DNA of 64,000 nt from Sphingomonas sp. CL5.1 (GTDB taxonomy: Bacteria > Pseudomonadota > Alphaproteobacteria > Sphingomonadales > Sphingomonadaceae): NCBI RefSeq assembly GCF_013344685.1, contig NZ_CP050137.1, forward strand, positions 3,341,001-3,405,000, written 5' to 3'. Numbering within the stretch: the stretch's first letter is position 1; each line of letters opens with the position of its first letter. Shown here piece after piece: positions 29,473 to 41,541 of the stretch. Position numbers and translations under genes: made by a program. The notes under the pieces are model-generated. The model ran no database searches. It had not been told where the DNA came from and saw only the letters and a list, made by a program, of their open reading frames with translations.

Positions 29473-30887
29473 GCCGCCGCGCGCAGCACGCGGGATCGGC
29501 CCGCCGCCTTCGCCGCGTAGAGCGCCTGATCGGCCCGCTTTATCACCGTCTCCAGCGTCTCGCCGCGACGCTGCTCGGCCACGCCGCAGCTCATCCGCAG
29601 ATCGAGCACCTGATCGCCGTCGAGCAGCACCGGCTGGTTCGACAGCGTGTCCGCCAGCCGCTTGCACACCGTCCAGGCGTCGGTTTCGCTGGTCGCGGGG
29701 AAATAGATCATGAATTCGTCGCCGCCGGAACGCGCCGCCACGTCGCCCTGACGTATCCCGGTGGCCATCAGCCGGGCGAAATGCATCAGCGCGCGATCAC
29801 CCGCATCATGACCGTAACGGTCGTTGACCTGCTTGAAACGATCCAGATCCAGCACCGCGATGGCCATCCCCACCTCGTCATCGATGGCCGCAAGCCGTTC
29901 ATTGAGCGCCGCGCGATTGAGCAGGCCGGTCATCGGATCGGTCGCGGCGAGGCGGATCAGGTCCGCTTCCCGCGCGCGCAGGCGTCGCTCGCTCTCGGCA
30001 AGCTGCTCGATCAGCCGCGCGCGCGCCGACAGGCTCGCCGCCACGGGCAGCGTGGTCAGCAGCATCAAGGCAAGGAAGAGCTGCATCACATGCAGCCGCC
30101 CCTCCAACGTATGCCCGTAGATATCGAAGCTGGAAGCGGCGGACATCGCGCCGATCATCCCCGTGACCGCGACGATCATCACCGCCACCTGCGTTCCCAG
30201 CCGGCCCTGCTTGAAGGTGATGAGCATCAGCGGCGCGAACAGCAGGCCCGGCACCGGCCGCGGCGCGTAGAAGAACACCGTCACCGCCGCCACCGTCATT
30301 ATCGCCATCGCGGCGGCGGCATTCATCCGCTCGGAGACGGACATCTCGCGGATCAGCCGGTTATATTCGCCCGCCAGCAGCGAGGAGAAGAACGGCGTGA
30401 ACACCAGCAGCCCCAGCGCGTTGCTGAAGAACCAGGTGCGCGCCGAAATCCACAGGTCCTGCCCGATGAACCAGTGCGCCACCGCCGCGCCCACGCCCAT
30501 GCTGGACAACGGCGCGACCAGCCCGGCCCAGATGATGAAGCGCCCGACGTTGCCCGGACCGCCCAGCACCTCGCCTTCGCTCAGCACGCGGCGCAGCGCG
30601 ATCGCGGCGATCGCCGCTTCGAACAGGTTGGCCACGCTGAACAGCATCGGCGTGAGGATCGCCCCCCGCATCAGCAGCGACGCGACCAGATTGCCGAAAA
30701 CCTCGACGAGGATCGCCTCCCGCCAGAGCGGTCTCGGACCTTGCAGCAATATCGCGAGCAGCACCGCATTCGCCGGCCAGAGCGGCGCGACCCCACGGCC
30801 GTCGGAAAGCAGCCACATCGTCCCCGCCGCCAGCATGACATAAAGGAGGCTGCTGCCGACCAATAAGGGTAAACGGATACGTCCCAT
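29469..30887 (-). CDS. MASE1-type membrane diguanylate cyclase
   Basis: A 472-aa protein with about eight N-terminal transmembrane segments (residues 8-285, MASE1-like, including [17 protein letters not shown]) and a C-terminal GGDEF domain. The active site SGGDEF is intact at residues 387-392, and the inhibitory I-site RQGD at 379-382 sits exactly five residues before it, so it should make c-di-GMP under product inhibition. The domain start [10 protein letters not shown] is standard. MASE1 ligands are unknown. It is monocistronic and counterbalanced in the window by the EAL gene at 51384. Confidence 0.93.
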
Positions 30888-31012
30888 TGCCGCCTTTGGT
30901 AAGCGCCGTTGGCTACTGAAAGTTTAACGCGTCCTCGCGTTTAGCCGCGTTTTCCGGGGGCGCGGCCTCCCATGCGCCACGCAGTCAATAGTTAAGGCAC
31001 TGGAATATTGGT

Positions 31013-32383
31013 TTACCCGGCCATCGGCAGCCGCAGCCGGACGAGCAGGCCGCCGAGGTCCTCGCTCTCCTCCAGCGTCACCGTGCCTTCATAGATTTCC
31101 GCCACGTCGCGCACGATCGCGAGGCCGAGGCCGGTGCCCGGCTTGCCCGTGTCGAGCCGCGCGCCGCGATCGAAGATGCGGGTGCGCTCCTCCTCCGGGA
31201 TGCCCGCGCCGTCGTCCTCAACCAGTATCTCGACGAACCCGGAATGCGCGGAAACGGTGACGAACACGCTGCCGCCGCCATATTTCGCGGCGTTCTCCAC
31301 GAGGTTGCCGATGATCTCGTCCAGATCCTGCCGCTCGATATGCGCGACGAGGTCCTTCGCGCCGTCCATGTCGATGCGGACGTGTGGGTAGAGCCGCTGC
31401 ACCGCACGCTCGACCGATTCGATCGACGGCCATACCGCCGCGCGGCTGTGCGCCGATCCGCGCCGGCCGACGGCGCGCGCGCGGGCGAGATGGTGATCCA
31501 CCTGACGCCGCATCGTCCGAGCCTCGCGCACGACGGTTTCGGCGAGGTCGTCCGAATTGGCGGTCGCCGCGTTCATGATGACCGTCAGCGGCGTCTTGAG
31601 CGCATGGGCGAGGTTGCCGGCATGGCGCCGCGCTTCCTCCGCCTGCACCTCGTTGTGGGCGACCAGCGCGTTCAGCTCATGGACCAGCGGCGCCACCTCG
31701 ACAGGCATGTCGCCGGAGATGCGGTTGATCTTGCCGCCGCGCATCCTGGCGATCTCGAGCCGAAGCTTGCGCAGCGGGAGCAGGCCGTAAAAAGTCTGGA
31801 GCGCGGCGAGCACGATCAGCCCCAGCCCGAGCAGCAGGAAGCTGCGCACCAGGGTCCGCCGCAATATGTCGATCTGCGCGTCCAGCCCGGCGCGGCTCTG
31901 CGCCACCTGGAAGCGCCAGCGCACCTGCGAGCGCGGCAGCGTCACGTCGCGCTCCACCACGCGCAGCTTCTCGTCGCGGAACTGGCTGCTGTCGTAGATA
32001 TGGACGCTGCGATCGTTGTGGTTCGCGCCATAGGCGAGCTGTCGGTCCCACAGCGAGCGCGACGGGAACGGCTCGCGCCCGCGCGCCGACACCTGCCAGT
32101 AAAGGCCGGAATAAGGCTCCAGGAAACGCTGGTCGGCCGGCTCGCGGTTGAAGATCACCTCTCCGTCCGGCCCGATCTCGGCCGAGACGAGCAGCGATTG
32201 CAGGACATATTCGAGCTGGTCGTCGAAATTGCGCGTGACGGCGCTCGCCAGCACGCGATCGAGCGCCAGCCCGCCGCCGGCGAGCAGCAGCAATATCCAC
32301 GCCGCCGCGATCAGGATCATGCGCCGGGTGAGCGATCCTGTGCGGCGGATCGGGCGTATCTTGTCCGGCGCTTCCTCGGTCAT
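31013..32383 (-). CDS. Sensor histidine kinase (PhoQ-like class)
   Basis: A 456-aa inner-membrane kinase: TM1 at about residues 22-42, a periplasmic sensor of about 135 aa (GLYWQVSARGREPFPSRSLWD is typical of this class), TM2 at about 181-200, HAMP, HisKA with His260 (NLAHALKTPLTV), and HATPase_c with NLVENAAKYGG, DDGAGIPEEE and GTGLGLAIVRDV. It follows its response regulator by 16 bases. The PepSY protein at 33143 precedes both in the same direction, so all three probably form one operon. The signal is unknown; an envelope or metal signal is a guess from the class. Confidence 0.93.
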   Translation of the reverse strand: MTEEAPDKIRPIRRTGSLTRRMILIAAAWILLLLAGGGLALDRVLASAVTRNFDDQLEYVLQSLLVSAEIGPDGEVIFNREPADQRFLEPYSGLYWQVSARGREPFPSRSLWDRQLAYGANHNDRSVHIYDSSQFRDEKLRVVERDVTLPRSQVRWRFQVAQSRAGLDAQIDILRRTLVRSFLLLGLGLIVLAALQTFYGLLPLRKLRLEIARMRGGKINRISGDMPVEVAPLVHELNALVAHNEVQAEEARRHAGNLAHALKTPLTVIMNAATANSDDLAETVVREARTMRRQVDHHLARARAVGRRGSAHSRAAVWPSIESVERAVQRLYPHVRIDMDGAKDLVAHIERQDLDEIIGNLVENAAKYGGGSVFVTVSAHSGFVEILVEDDGAGIPEEERTRIFDRGARLDTGKPGTGLGLAIVRDVAEIYEGTVTLEESEDLGGLLVRLRLPMAG

Positions 32384-32399
32384 CGGCGAGGGTCGGGCT

Positions 32400-33065
32400 T
32401 CAGCCCGCGGGGTCTTCCAGACTATAGCCCAGCCCGCGGATGGTGGTGATCACGTCCTGCCCCAGCTTCTTGCGGATGCGCGTGACGAACACCTCGATCG
32501 TGTTCGAATCGCGATCGAAATCCTGATCGTAGATATGCTCGATCAGCTCGGTGCGGCTCACCACCTTGCCCTTGTGGTGGAGCAGGTAGCTCAGCAGCTT
32601 ATATTCCTGCGCGGTCAGCTTCACCGGCTCGCCCGCGCGCGTCACCTTGCCGGAGCGGGTGTCGAGCCGCACGTCGCCGGCCGTCAGCTCCGACGAGGCG
32701 TTGCCGGAAGCGCGGCGGATCAGCGCGCGCAGGCGGGCTATCAGCTCCTCGGTCTGGAACGGCTTGGCGACATAATCGTCCGCGCCCGCGTCCAGCCCGG
32801 CCACCTTGTCGGACCAGCTATCGCGCGCGGTGAGCACGAGGACAGGCATGGTCTTGCCCTCCTTGCGCCAGCGATCGAGCACGGTCAGCCCGTCGATCTC
32901 CGGCAGGCCGAGATCGAGCACCACCGCGTCATAGCTTTCGGTCGAGCCGAGGAAATGCCCTTCCTCGCCATCGGTGGCGAGGTCGATCGCATAGCCGGCG
33001 CCTTCCAGCGTGCTCTTGAGCTGCTGGCCGAGGTTCGGCTCGTCTTCGACGATCAGGACGCGCAT
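32400..33065 (-). CDS. OmpR-family response regulator partnering the PhoQ-like kinase
   Basis: A 221-aa regulator with receiver (VEDE acidic pocket, Asp51 in VVLDLGLPEIDG, Lys101 in ADDYVAKPF) and an OmpR winged helix (LTAQEYKLLSYLLHHKGKVVSRTELIEHIYDQDFDRDSNTIEVFVTRIRKKLG). The last motif is the DNA-recognition helix region. It sits between the PepSY gene and the kinase. Confidence 0.95.
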   Translation of the reverse strand: MRVLIVEDEPNLGQQLKSTLEGAGYAIDLATDGEEGHFLGSTESYDAVVLDLGLPEIDGLTVLDRWRKEGKTMPVLVLTARDSWSDKVAGLDAGADDYVAKPFQTEELIARLRALIRRASGNASSELTAGDVRLDTRSGKVTRAGEPVKLTAQEYKLLSYLLHHKGKVVSRTELIEHIYDQDFDRDSNTIEVFVTRIRKKLGQDVITTIRGLGYSLEDPAG

Positions 33066-33142
33066 GTTGTCTCCCTTTGGGTTACGCCTGTGGCGTTAAC
33101 ACCGAACCCCGCCTGAGGGAATTGACCTGTCGGTTTGCTGAA

Positions 33143-33457
33143 TCACCGCCCGGTGCGCCCGATCACCTGGCCGGTGCGCCCGTCCACGTCGACCCAGATC
33201 ACCGTGCCGTCACGCAGGAACTTCAGCGTATAGACGCCGCTCGGCAATTCGAGGTCGAAGCCGATATACTGCGCGCCCTTCATCGTCGGCACCACGCGCC
33301 GCTCGATCTCCTTGAGCGGCAGGATGCGTCCGGCGCGCGTTGCCTCCCAGGCGGCGCTCGCCTCCCGCCCCTGATCCGCCGACGCGGCGGCGGCCGGCGC
33401 GGCTGTGAGCAGCAACAGCAGCAGACTGGTCCCGATCCTCATTTCGCGGCGAGGCAT
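33143..33457 (-). CDS. Secreted PepSY-domain protein
   Basis: A 104-aa protein with a signal peptide (MRIGTSLLLLLLTAAPAAAASA) and a PepSY domain ending in YIGFDLELPSGVYTLKFLRDGTVIWVDVDGRTGQVIGRTGR. PepSY proteins commonly precede PhoPQ-like two-component genes and are thought to act in the periplasm. A second start at 33442 (MRIGTS) would also give a complete signal peptide. It lies 77 bases before the response regulator gene on the same strand. Confidence 0.88.
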   Translation of the reverse strand: MPRREMRIGTSLLLLLLTAAPAAAASADQGREASAAWEATRAGRILPLKEIERRVVPTMKGAQYIGFDLELPSGVYTLKFLRDGTVIWVDVDGRTGQVIGRTGR

Positions 33458-33515
33458 AGCCGCCGAGGATTGAACAGCCTGTGAACATGCGCCGCGTCCG
33501 TGCGCGCCGGCGCCC

Positions 33516-34568
33516 TCACCCCTTCATCGCTTCCAGCAGCTTCTTCACGTCCTGCCCGCGCCCGCGCGGCAGGATCAGGATGTCGTCGCCGCTCGCCACG
33601 ACGATCAGGTCGCGCACCCCGACCATCGCGACGCGCGCGCGGTCGCTGCGAACGAGGCAATCGGTGGTGTCGAGCGCGATCACCTCGCCGTGGATCACGT
33701 TGCCCGCCTCGTCGCGCGCGCTGATCGCATGGAGCGCGTCCCAGCTTCCCACGTCGTTCCAGCCCATCGCCACCGGCACCACCGCGACGCGCGACGCGCG
33801 CTCCATCACCGCATAGTCGATCGATTCGGCCTTGGCGCTCGCGAACGCTTCCGCGTCCGGCGTCACCCGCGCGCCATCGCGCCGCGCGCCGACCATCGCG
33901 CGGGTCACCGCCCCGGTCATCTCCGGCTCGAACGCGGCGAGCGCGTCGAGAAAAGTGTCGGCGCGGAACAGGAAGATGCCGCCGTTCCATACATGGTCGC
34001 CCGATTCCAGCATCGCCCGCGCGCTTTCCAGCGGCGGCTTCTCGACGAAACGGTCGACGCGGTGGACGCCCGGCGCGATCTCCTCGCCGGTGCGGATATA
34101 GCCGTATCCCGTTTCCGGCGCGTCGGGCGCGATGCCGAAGGTGACGAGCCACCCCTGCTCCACCAGCGGCATCGCGACGGCGATCGCGGCGTGGAAAGCC
34201 GCGACATCGGCGATGACATGATCGGACGGCATGACGAGCAGCGCGGATGCCTTGTCCTCCACCGCCAGCGCGGCGAGCGCGATGGCCGGCGCGGTGTTGC
34301 GTCCCGCCGGCTCGAGGATCAGCAGCTGCGCGGGCTGCTCGATCGCCTCCAGTTGCTGCTCGACCAGATCGGCATGCGCGGCGCTCGCCACCACCACCGG
34401 CGCGGCGAAACGATCGTCATGCGCGCGCGACGCGGTGAGCTGGAGCATCGTCAGCTCGGCGGTGAGCGCCAGCATCTGCTTGGGCATTTCCGGCCGCGAC
34501 ATCGGCCACAGCCGCGTCCCAGCGCCGCCTGACAGGATCACTGGTACGATCGGCGAAGCAAAGGTCAT
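33516..34568 (-). CDS. manC: Mannose-1-phosphate guanylyltransferase
   Basis: A 350-aa GT-A nucleotidyltransferase making GDP-mannose from mannose-1-phosphate and GTP. The signature is ILSGGAGTRLWPMSRPEMPKQ; later FVEKPPLESARAML, VWNGGIFLFRA and MGWNDVGSWDAL are typical of ManC. The C-terminal phosphomannose isomerase domain of bifunctional ManC/AlgA is absent. ATG 34568 has GGAGAA upstream; a longer reading to 34622 has no such support. It is divergent from the polysaccharide operon at 34719, and GDP-mannose is a plausible donor for that polymer. Confidence 0.93.
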   Translation of the reverse strand: MTFASPIVPVILSGGAGTRLWPMSRPEMPKQMLALTAELTMLQLTASRAHDDRFAAPVVVASAAHADLVEQQLEAIEQPAQLLILEPAGRNTAPAIALAALAVEDKASALLVMPSDHVIADVAAFHAAIAVAMPLVEQGWLVTFGIAPDAPETGYGYIRTGEEIAPGVHRVDRFVEKPPLESARAMLESGDHVWNGGIFLFRADTFLDALAAFEPEMTGAVTRAMVGARRDGARVTPDAEAFASAKAESIDYAVMERASRVAVVPVAMGWNDVGSWDALHAISARDEAGNVIHGEVIALDTTDCLVRSDRARVAMVGVRDLIVVASGDDILILPRGRGQDVKKLLEAMKG

Positions 34569-34718
34569 CCGGTTCTCCAAAATTACAGGGTTACTCATCG
34601 CAAGCAAAACCGCCGATCGCAACGGTTCGATCCGCTTCCCGTCGCCTTCAGCCTTTATTTGCCATTTTCTGCGATCACCTGTCGGAGAAACTTACACGCA
34701 CGATCGGACAGCGCGGGA

Positions 34719-36107
34719 ATGATAAGGGTTTTCAAGCACTACGTGCCCAATGCGGTGCTGCTGCTTGGCTTGCTCGACGCACTGCTGCTGCTCGCCGCCG
34801 CCGAAGCGGGGTGGGAAGTGCGTGCGTGGCAGATCGGGATCGCGGTGGGATCGGTGTGGACCCGCCTGCCGCAGCTCGTCAGCTTCGCCGGCCCGCTGAT
34901 GATCGCGATGGTGGCGGTCGGCGCCTATCAGGCCGACGTGCTCGTCTCGATCCGGCAAGCGGCGATGCGGCTGATGGTGGCGGTGTCGCTCGGCGTCCTG
35001 TTCCTCGCGCTGCTGTTCTTCCTCATGCCGTCGCTGACCTTCTGGCGATCGAACCTGTTCTACGCGATGCTGTTCGCGGTCGCCGGCCTGGTGCTGGTGC
35101 GCGTGCTGTTCGGCGGCCTGCTCGGCAGCGAGCGGTTCAAGCGCCGCATCGTCGTGCTCGGCGCGGGCGGGCGGGCCGCGCGGCTGGAGCTGCTGGAGCG
35201 GACGCCGGGATCGACCTTCGTCATCGTCGGCTATGTCGCGATGGGCGAACCGGAGCCGCTGGTGCCGCAGGCGATCGCGCGCGACGCGATCCACAACCTC
35301 GCCGAACACGTCGTCCACCTGAGGGCATCGGAAGTCGTGCTGGCGATCGAGGAGCGGCGCAACGCGCTGCCGCTCAAGGATCTGCTGCGCGTCCGCACGA
35401 CGGGGGTGCAGGTCAACGAATTTTCCGCCTTCCTGGAGCGCGAGACGGGCCGCATCGACCTTCAGACGGTCAATCCCTCCTCGCTGATCTTCACCGAGGG
35501 ATTTTCCTCCGGCCGGATGCTCACCGCGATCGTCAAGCGCGCCTTCGACGTGATCGTCAGCCTGCTGCTGCTGGCCGTCGTGCTGCCGGTGATCCTGCTC
35601 ACCGCGCTGCTGATCCGGCTGGAGAGCAAGGGCCCGGCCTTCTATCGCCAGCGCCGGGTGGGACTGTTCAACCAGACGTTCGAGATTCCCAAGCTGCGCT
35701 CGATGCGGCAGGACGCCGAGGTCGGCGGCAATGCGATATGGGCGGCGGAGCGCGATCCGCGCGTCACCCGCGTCGGGCGCGTCATCCGCAAGGTGCGGAT
35801 CGACGAACTGCCGCAATGCTGGAGCGTGCTGAAGGGAGAGATGAGCTTCGTCGGCCCCCGCCCGGAACGCCCGCAATTCGTCGCCGATCTGGAGCGCGAG
35901 CTGCCCTATTATGCCGAACGCCACATGGTGAAGCCCGGCATCACCGGCTGGGCACAGATCAACTATCCTTACGGCGCATCAATTGAGGACGCCCGCAACA
36001 AGCTGGAATACGACCTTTATTACGCGAAGAACTATTCGCCGTTCCTCGATCTGCTGATCCTGCTCCAGACCTTGCGGGTGGTGCTCTGGCCCGCCGGCGC
36101 GCGGTGA
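34719..36107 (+). CDS. EpsB-like polyprenyl-phosphate sugar phosphotransferase (PEP-CTERM/XrtA-associated type)
   Basis: A 462-aa membrane enzyme that starts exopolysaccharide repeat units by transferring a sugar-1-phosphate onto undecaprenyl phosphate. The N-terminal half has four hydrophobic segments (about residues 10-130) and a Rossmann-like region ([17 protein letters not shown]). The C-terminal bacterial transferase domain has [52 protein letters not shown] and FVGPRPERP...[11 protein letters not shown]. The overall layout fits the group encoded with exosortase A loci. Start ATG 34719; the longer reading from 34659 lacks conserved sequence. prsK follows one base after its stop. Confidence 0.92.
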   Translation: MIRVFKHYVPNAVLLLGLLDALLLLAAAEAGWEVRAWQIGIAVGSVWTRLPQLVSFAGPLMIAMVAVGAYQADVLVSIRQAAMRLMVAVSLGVLFLALLFFLMPSLTFWRSNLFYAMLFAVAGLVLVRVLFGGLLGSERFKRRIVVLGAGGRAARLELLERTPGSTFVIVGYVAMGEPEPLVPQAIARDAIHNLAEHVVHLRASEVVLAIEERRNALPLKDLLRVRTTGVQVNEFSAFLERETGRIDLQTVNPSSLIFTEGFSSGRMLTAIVKRAFDVIVSLLLLAVVLPVILLTALLIRLESKGPAFYRQRRVGLFNQTFEIPKLRSMRQDAEVGGNAIWAAERDPRVTRVGRVIRKVRIDELPQCWSVLKGEMSFVGPRPERPQFVADLERELPYYAERHMVKPGITGWAQINYPYGASIEDARNKLEYDLYYAKNYSPFLDLLILLQTLRVVLWPAGAR

Positions 36108-36108
36108 C

Positions 36109-38162
36109 ATGCCGCCGTCGATGATCCTGTGGAGCCATGCGCTCGCCGCGTTGCTGTTCTTCGCGCTCGCGCTCGGCCAGATGCGGCGGCGGCGCGGCGG
36201 CCTGCCCGCCGTACCGCTGGTGGCATCGCTCGGCGCGACCGCCTTGTGGGCGCTCGCCGTGGCGGGGATCGGATCGGGCGACGTCGCGACGCGGCTGGCG
36301 GAGGGCCTGCGCAATCTCGCGTGGCTCGGTTTCATCTATGCGCTCGCTCGCCACGACGCGCGCGGCGGCACGCGCTGGCTGGCCACGCTCTGCGTCACAT
36401 GCGCGCTCATCATGGCGCTGGCCATGGTGCTCGCGGTGGCGGAAGCGGCGACGGGGCAGGATTCGACAGCGGCGCTGATCGATCCGGCGCGGCTGACGCT
36501 GCGGATGCTGGCGACGCTCGCGGCGCTTTTGCTGCTCTACCGGATACAGGCGTCGACCGCGCGTGGCGGCGTGCGCATTGTGGCGCTGGCGCTGTCGTTG
36601 CTGTTCGCGCTCGACTTGCCGCTTCAGGTCGACGGCTGGCTGGGCGGCGAGCGCGGCGCGATCCTCTTCGCCGCGCGCGGGCTGGGGACGGTTGCGGTCG
36701 CGCTGCTGTTCGGCGCGGTGCTGCATCGCGACGGCGACGGGCGGTTGCAGCTTTCGCGCCGTCTCGCCTTCGCACTGCTCTCCATCGTGCTGATCGGCGC
36801 CTATGTCGTGATCGTCGGGCTGGCTGCCGGCTTCGTCGCGGAGCTGGGTGGCGACCGCGCGCGGATGGTGCAGACGGCGTTCGTCTTCGGCACCGCCGCC
36901 GCGCTGCTCACCATCGTCTCGACCCCGTGGCTGCGCGCATCGACCAAGGTCCTGATCGCCAAGCATCTCTTCGCGCACCGCTACGATTATCGCGCCGAAT
37001 GGCTGCGCTTCAACGAGACGCTCGGCTCGCCGGGCGACGGCGCCGCGCCGCTCGCGGTGCGCGTGGTGAAGGCGGTGGCGGACGTGACCGATTCGCCCGC
37101 CGGCCTGCTGCTCATCGCACGCGAGGGGGCGCTCGAACGCGGCGCGGGGTGGAACTGGCCCGGCGACGCGGACGGCGCGGAGCCGCCCGATGCCAATGCC
37201 GCGCTCCACGCCCATCTCGCCAGCACGCGGCGCATCATCGAGCTCGACGCGGTGCGCGCCGGCTCGGCCCCGGCGGCCGACATAGGCGCAACGCCGGCAT
37301 GGCTTGTCGAGCGCGCCGACGCCTGGGCGATCGTGCCGCTGGTCCATTTCGACCTGCTGACCGGCGCACTGGTGCTCAGCCGCCCGCCGCTCGACCGCGC
37401 GCTGGACTGGGAGGATTTCGATCTGCTCGGCGTCGCCGGGCAGCAGGTGGCGAGCTATCTAGCCGAGGACCGCGCGCATGACGCGCTCGCCGACGCGCAG
37501 CGCTTCGACGAGTTCAACCGCCGTTTCGCCTTCATCATGCACGATCTCAAGAATCTGGTGAGCCAACTCACCCTGCTCGCCCGCAATGCCGAGCGCCACG
37601 CCGACAATCCCGCCTTCCGCGCCGACATGGTGGAGACGCTGCGCGATTCATCGCAGCGCATGAACACCCTGCTGGCGCGGCTGTCGCAGCATCACGGCGG
37701 GCGCGGCGAGGCGCTGCGCGCGGTGCCGCTGCATCCGCTGGCGAAGCGGATCGCCGCGGCTAGGCGGGCGCAGCATCCGATAGCGGTGAGCGGCGCGGTG
37801 GATGCCGTGGCGGTGGCCGATCCTGCCGGGCTGGAGACGTTGCTCGGCCATCTTGTCCAGAACGCGATCGAGGCGAGCGCCGCGAACGACCCCGTGGCGC
37901 TGAACATCGTCACCTTGCCCGAATCGCGGCAAGTGGCGGTGGAAGTGATCGACCGGGGCTGCGGCATGTCCCCCGCCTTCGTGCGGGACCGGCTGTTCAA
38001 GCCGTTCGTCTCGGGCAAGGAAGGCGGCTTCGGGCTGGGTGCGTTCGAGGCGCGGCAGCTGGCCGAGGCGATGGGCGGCGCGGTGTCGGTGGAGAGCCGG
38101 GCGGGCGAAGGCACGCGCTTCCGCGTGACGCTGCGCGCCGCCGGGGAATTGGAGCAGGCGGC

Positions 38163-38166
<4 letters not shown>
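36109..38166 (+). CDS. prsK: XrtA/PEP-CTERM system histidine kinase PrsK
   Basis: A 685-aa membrane kinase. Eight or so transmembrane helices fill residues 5-270, then a GAF-like region (about 300-450), an unusual H-box FAFIMHDLKNLVSQLTLLARNAERH (His in MHDLKN), and HATPase_c with NAIEASAAND, DRGCGMSPAF and GGFGLGAFEARQLAEAMGG. This arrangement and the PrsR gene beside it match PrsK, the kinase that controls PEP-CTERM protein and exopolysaccharide genes. It is coupled to prsR by an ATGA overlap (38163-38166). The signal is unknown. Confidence 0.92.
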
Positions 38167-39501
<1,335 letters not shown>

Positions 39502-39509
<8 letters not shown>

Positions 39510-41502
39510 AGGGCCGGCGACCTACCCGTTGCTGCGCAAGAAACGGCGCCGGAACCGGCGCGTGCGATTGTCGGCATGGGCACGCCTGCTGCGGCTGGCC
39601 GCCGCCGCGATCGGCAGCCTCGCGGTGGTGTTCGGCATCATCGCCATCGCCCGCCACGCCGCCGCGCCCGATCCGCAAGTCGAGGCCAAAGCCGCCGCCA
39701 CCGCTTTCGCCAGCGGCAATTACAGCGCGGCCCGCCGCCATGCCGAAACGGCGCTTGCCGTCGCGCCGGAGCATCGCGACACGCTGCTGTTGCTCGCGCG
39801 CGCCGATCTGGCGCTTGGCGAGGGTGAAGCGGCGGAAGGCGCACTCAACCGGGCGCTGCGTACCGGCGCCGATCGCGCGACGGTCCGTCCGCTGCTCGCC
39901 GATGCCTGGCTCAGGCAGGGAGGCACCGCCCGCGCCCTGCGAGCGACCACCGGCGCCGATACGCCCGCGCTGCAATATGTCCGCGCGCGGGCGCTCGCGG
40001 CGAACGGCGACGTGGTGGCGGCGACCGATATGCTGCGCGACCTGCTCGCCGCGCATCCCGACGATGCCGTCGCATGGACCGCGCTCGGGCGCATCCGGCT
40101 CGATGCGGGCGATGTCGGCGGCGCGGATGCCGCCGCCCAGCATGCGCTGGCGTTGACCCGCGCCGATCCCGTCGCGCTGACGCTGCGCGGCGAGATCGTC
40201 CGCAGCCGCTACGGTCTCGCCGCCGCGCTGCCGTGGTTCGAGGCGGCGCTGGCGCGCGACGCTTATTACCATCCCGCGCTGATCGAATATGCCGCGACGC
40301 TGGGCGATCTCGGGCGCTACGGCGAGATGCTGGCCGCGACCCGCAAGGCGCTCGCCGCGCGCCCCGGCAGCCCGCAGGCGCTCTATCTCCAGGCGGTGCT
40401 CGCGATGCGCGCAGGACGGATCGAACTCGCCCGCGGGATGCTCGCCAAGACCGATGGCGCGATCGACGGCGTTCCCGGCGTCGTGCTGCTGAGCGGCGCG
40501 ATCGCTTATGCCTCCGGCGATTATGAGCAGGCGGTGGCGCGATGGCGCGAGCTGGTCGGGCGGCAGCCGATGAACCTCGCCGCGCGCCGCCTGCTCGGCG
40601 CGGCGCTGGTGCGCTCGGGCGACCTGCGCGGCGGGCTGGACGTGCTGCGCCCGGTGGCGCTGCGCGACGATGCGGACAGCTATACGCTAGCGCTGGTCGG
40701 CCGCGCCTTCGAGGCGACCGGCGAGCGAGACTGGGCGGCGCGCTTCCTCGATCGCGCCGCCAGCCCCACGCTCGGCCGCCCCGCGCCCTTCGCCAGCGAT
40801 GCCGGCGTCCCGGTGCTCGCCGGCCAGGCCAGCGATGCCCCCGGCGACCCGACCGCGATCGTGCCGCTGGTGCGGGCGATGCTGGAGGACGGTGACCGGG
40901 TCGGCGCGCTGGCGCGTGCGCAGTCGCTCGCCGCCGCCTCTCCCGGCGCGCCGGCGGCACAGGTGCTGCTCGGCGACACGCTGGCGATCTCCGGCCGTTT
41001 CGCGCCGGCCTATACCGCTTACACCCGCGCCGCCAACCTGCGCTTCGACACGCCGACTTTCCTGCGCCTGACCGAAGCGGCCGCGCAATCGGGCGACGCC
41101 GCCGACGGCGCGCACGCGGTCGCCCTGTTCCGCGCGCAGAACCCGGAGGATATCGCCGCGCGGCGCATCCTCGCCAACCTCCAGCTCACCGCGCACCAGT
41201 GGGACGCCGCGATCGACACGCTGGAGGGACTGGTGCGGTCGATCGGCCCACGCGATGCCTTGCTGCTCGCCCAGCTCGCTTACGCCCATACCGGCGCCGG
41301 TGATCCGGCAGCGGCGCGCCGTTACGCGCGCCGCGCCTATATGCTCGCGCCGATGAACCCGACCGCCACCGATGCCTATGGCTGGGCGATGTTCAACGAT
41401 GGCGACGCGGCGTCCGCGCTGCCACTGCTGAGAAAGGCCGCCGCGTTGGCCCCTTCCCGGCCGGATATTCGCGGGCATCTGGCGCAGGCGCTCGCCCATT
41501 GA
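39502..41502 (+). CDS. Membrane-anchored TPR protein of the PrsKR operon (PrsT-like position)
   Basis: A 666-aa protein: basic N-terminus, one transmembrane helix (LLRLAAAAIGSLAVVFGIIAIARH, about residues 29-52), then tetratricopeptide repeats to the end (for example FASGNYSAARRHAETALAVAPEH and DAVAWTALGRIRLDAGDVGGADAAAQHAL). It overlaps prsR by 8 bases. PrsT, the TPR protein of XrtA systems, is about 900 aa and usually a lipoprotein; this protein is shorter and has no lipobox, so it is a positional counterpart rather than a sure orthologue. A scaffold for polysaccharide assembly or export is plausible. Confidence 0.82.
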
Positions 41503-41541
41503 GGCTTTGCGCCCGCTGCGTGGCTAGGCTAGCCGCGCCTC

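Noticed and set aside
34569..34718. Sigma-54 promoter between manC and the polysaccharide operon
   Set aside because: A TGGCA on the minus strand lacks the matching GC at the correct spacing; no good -24/-12 pair was found.
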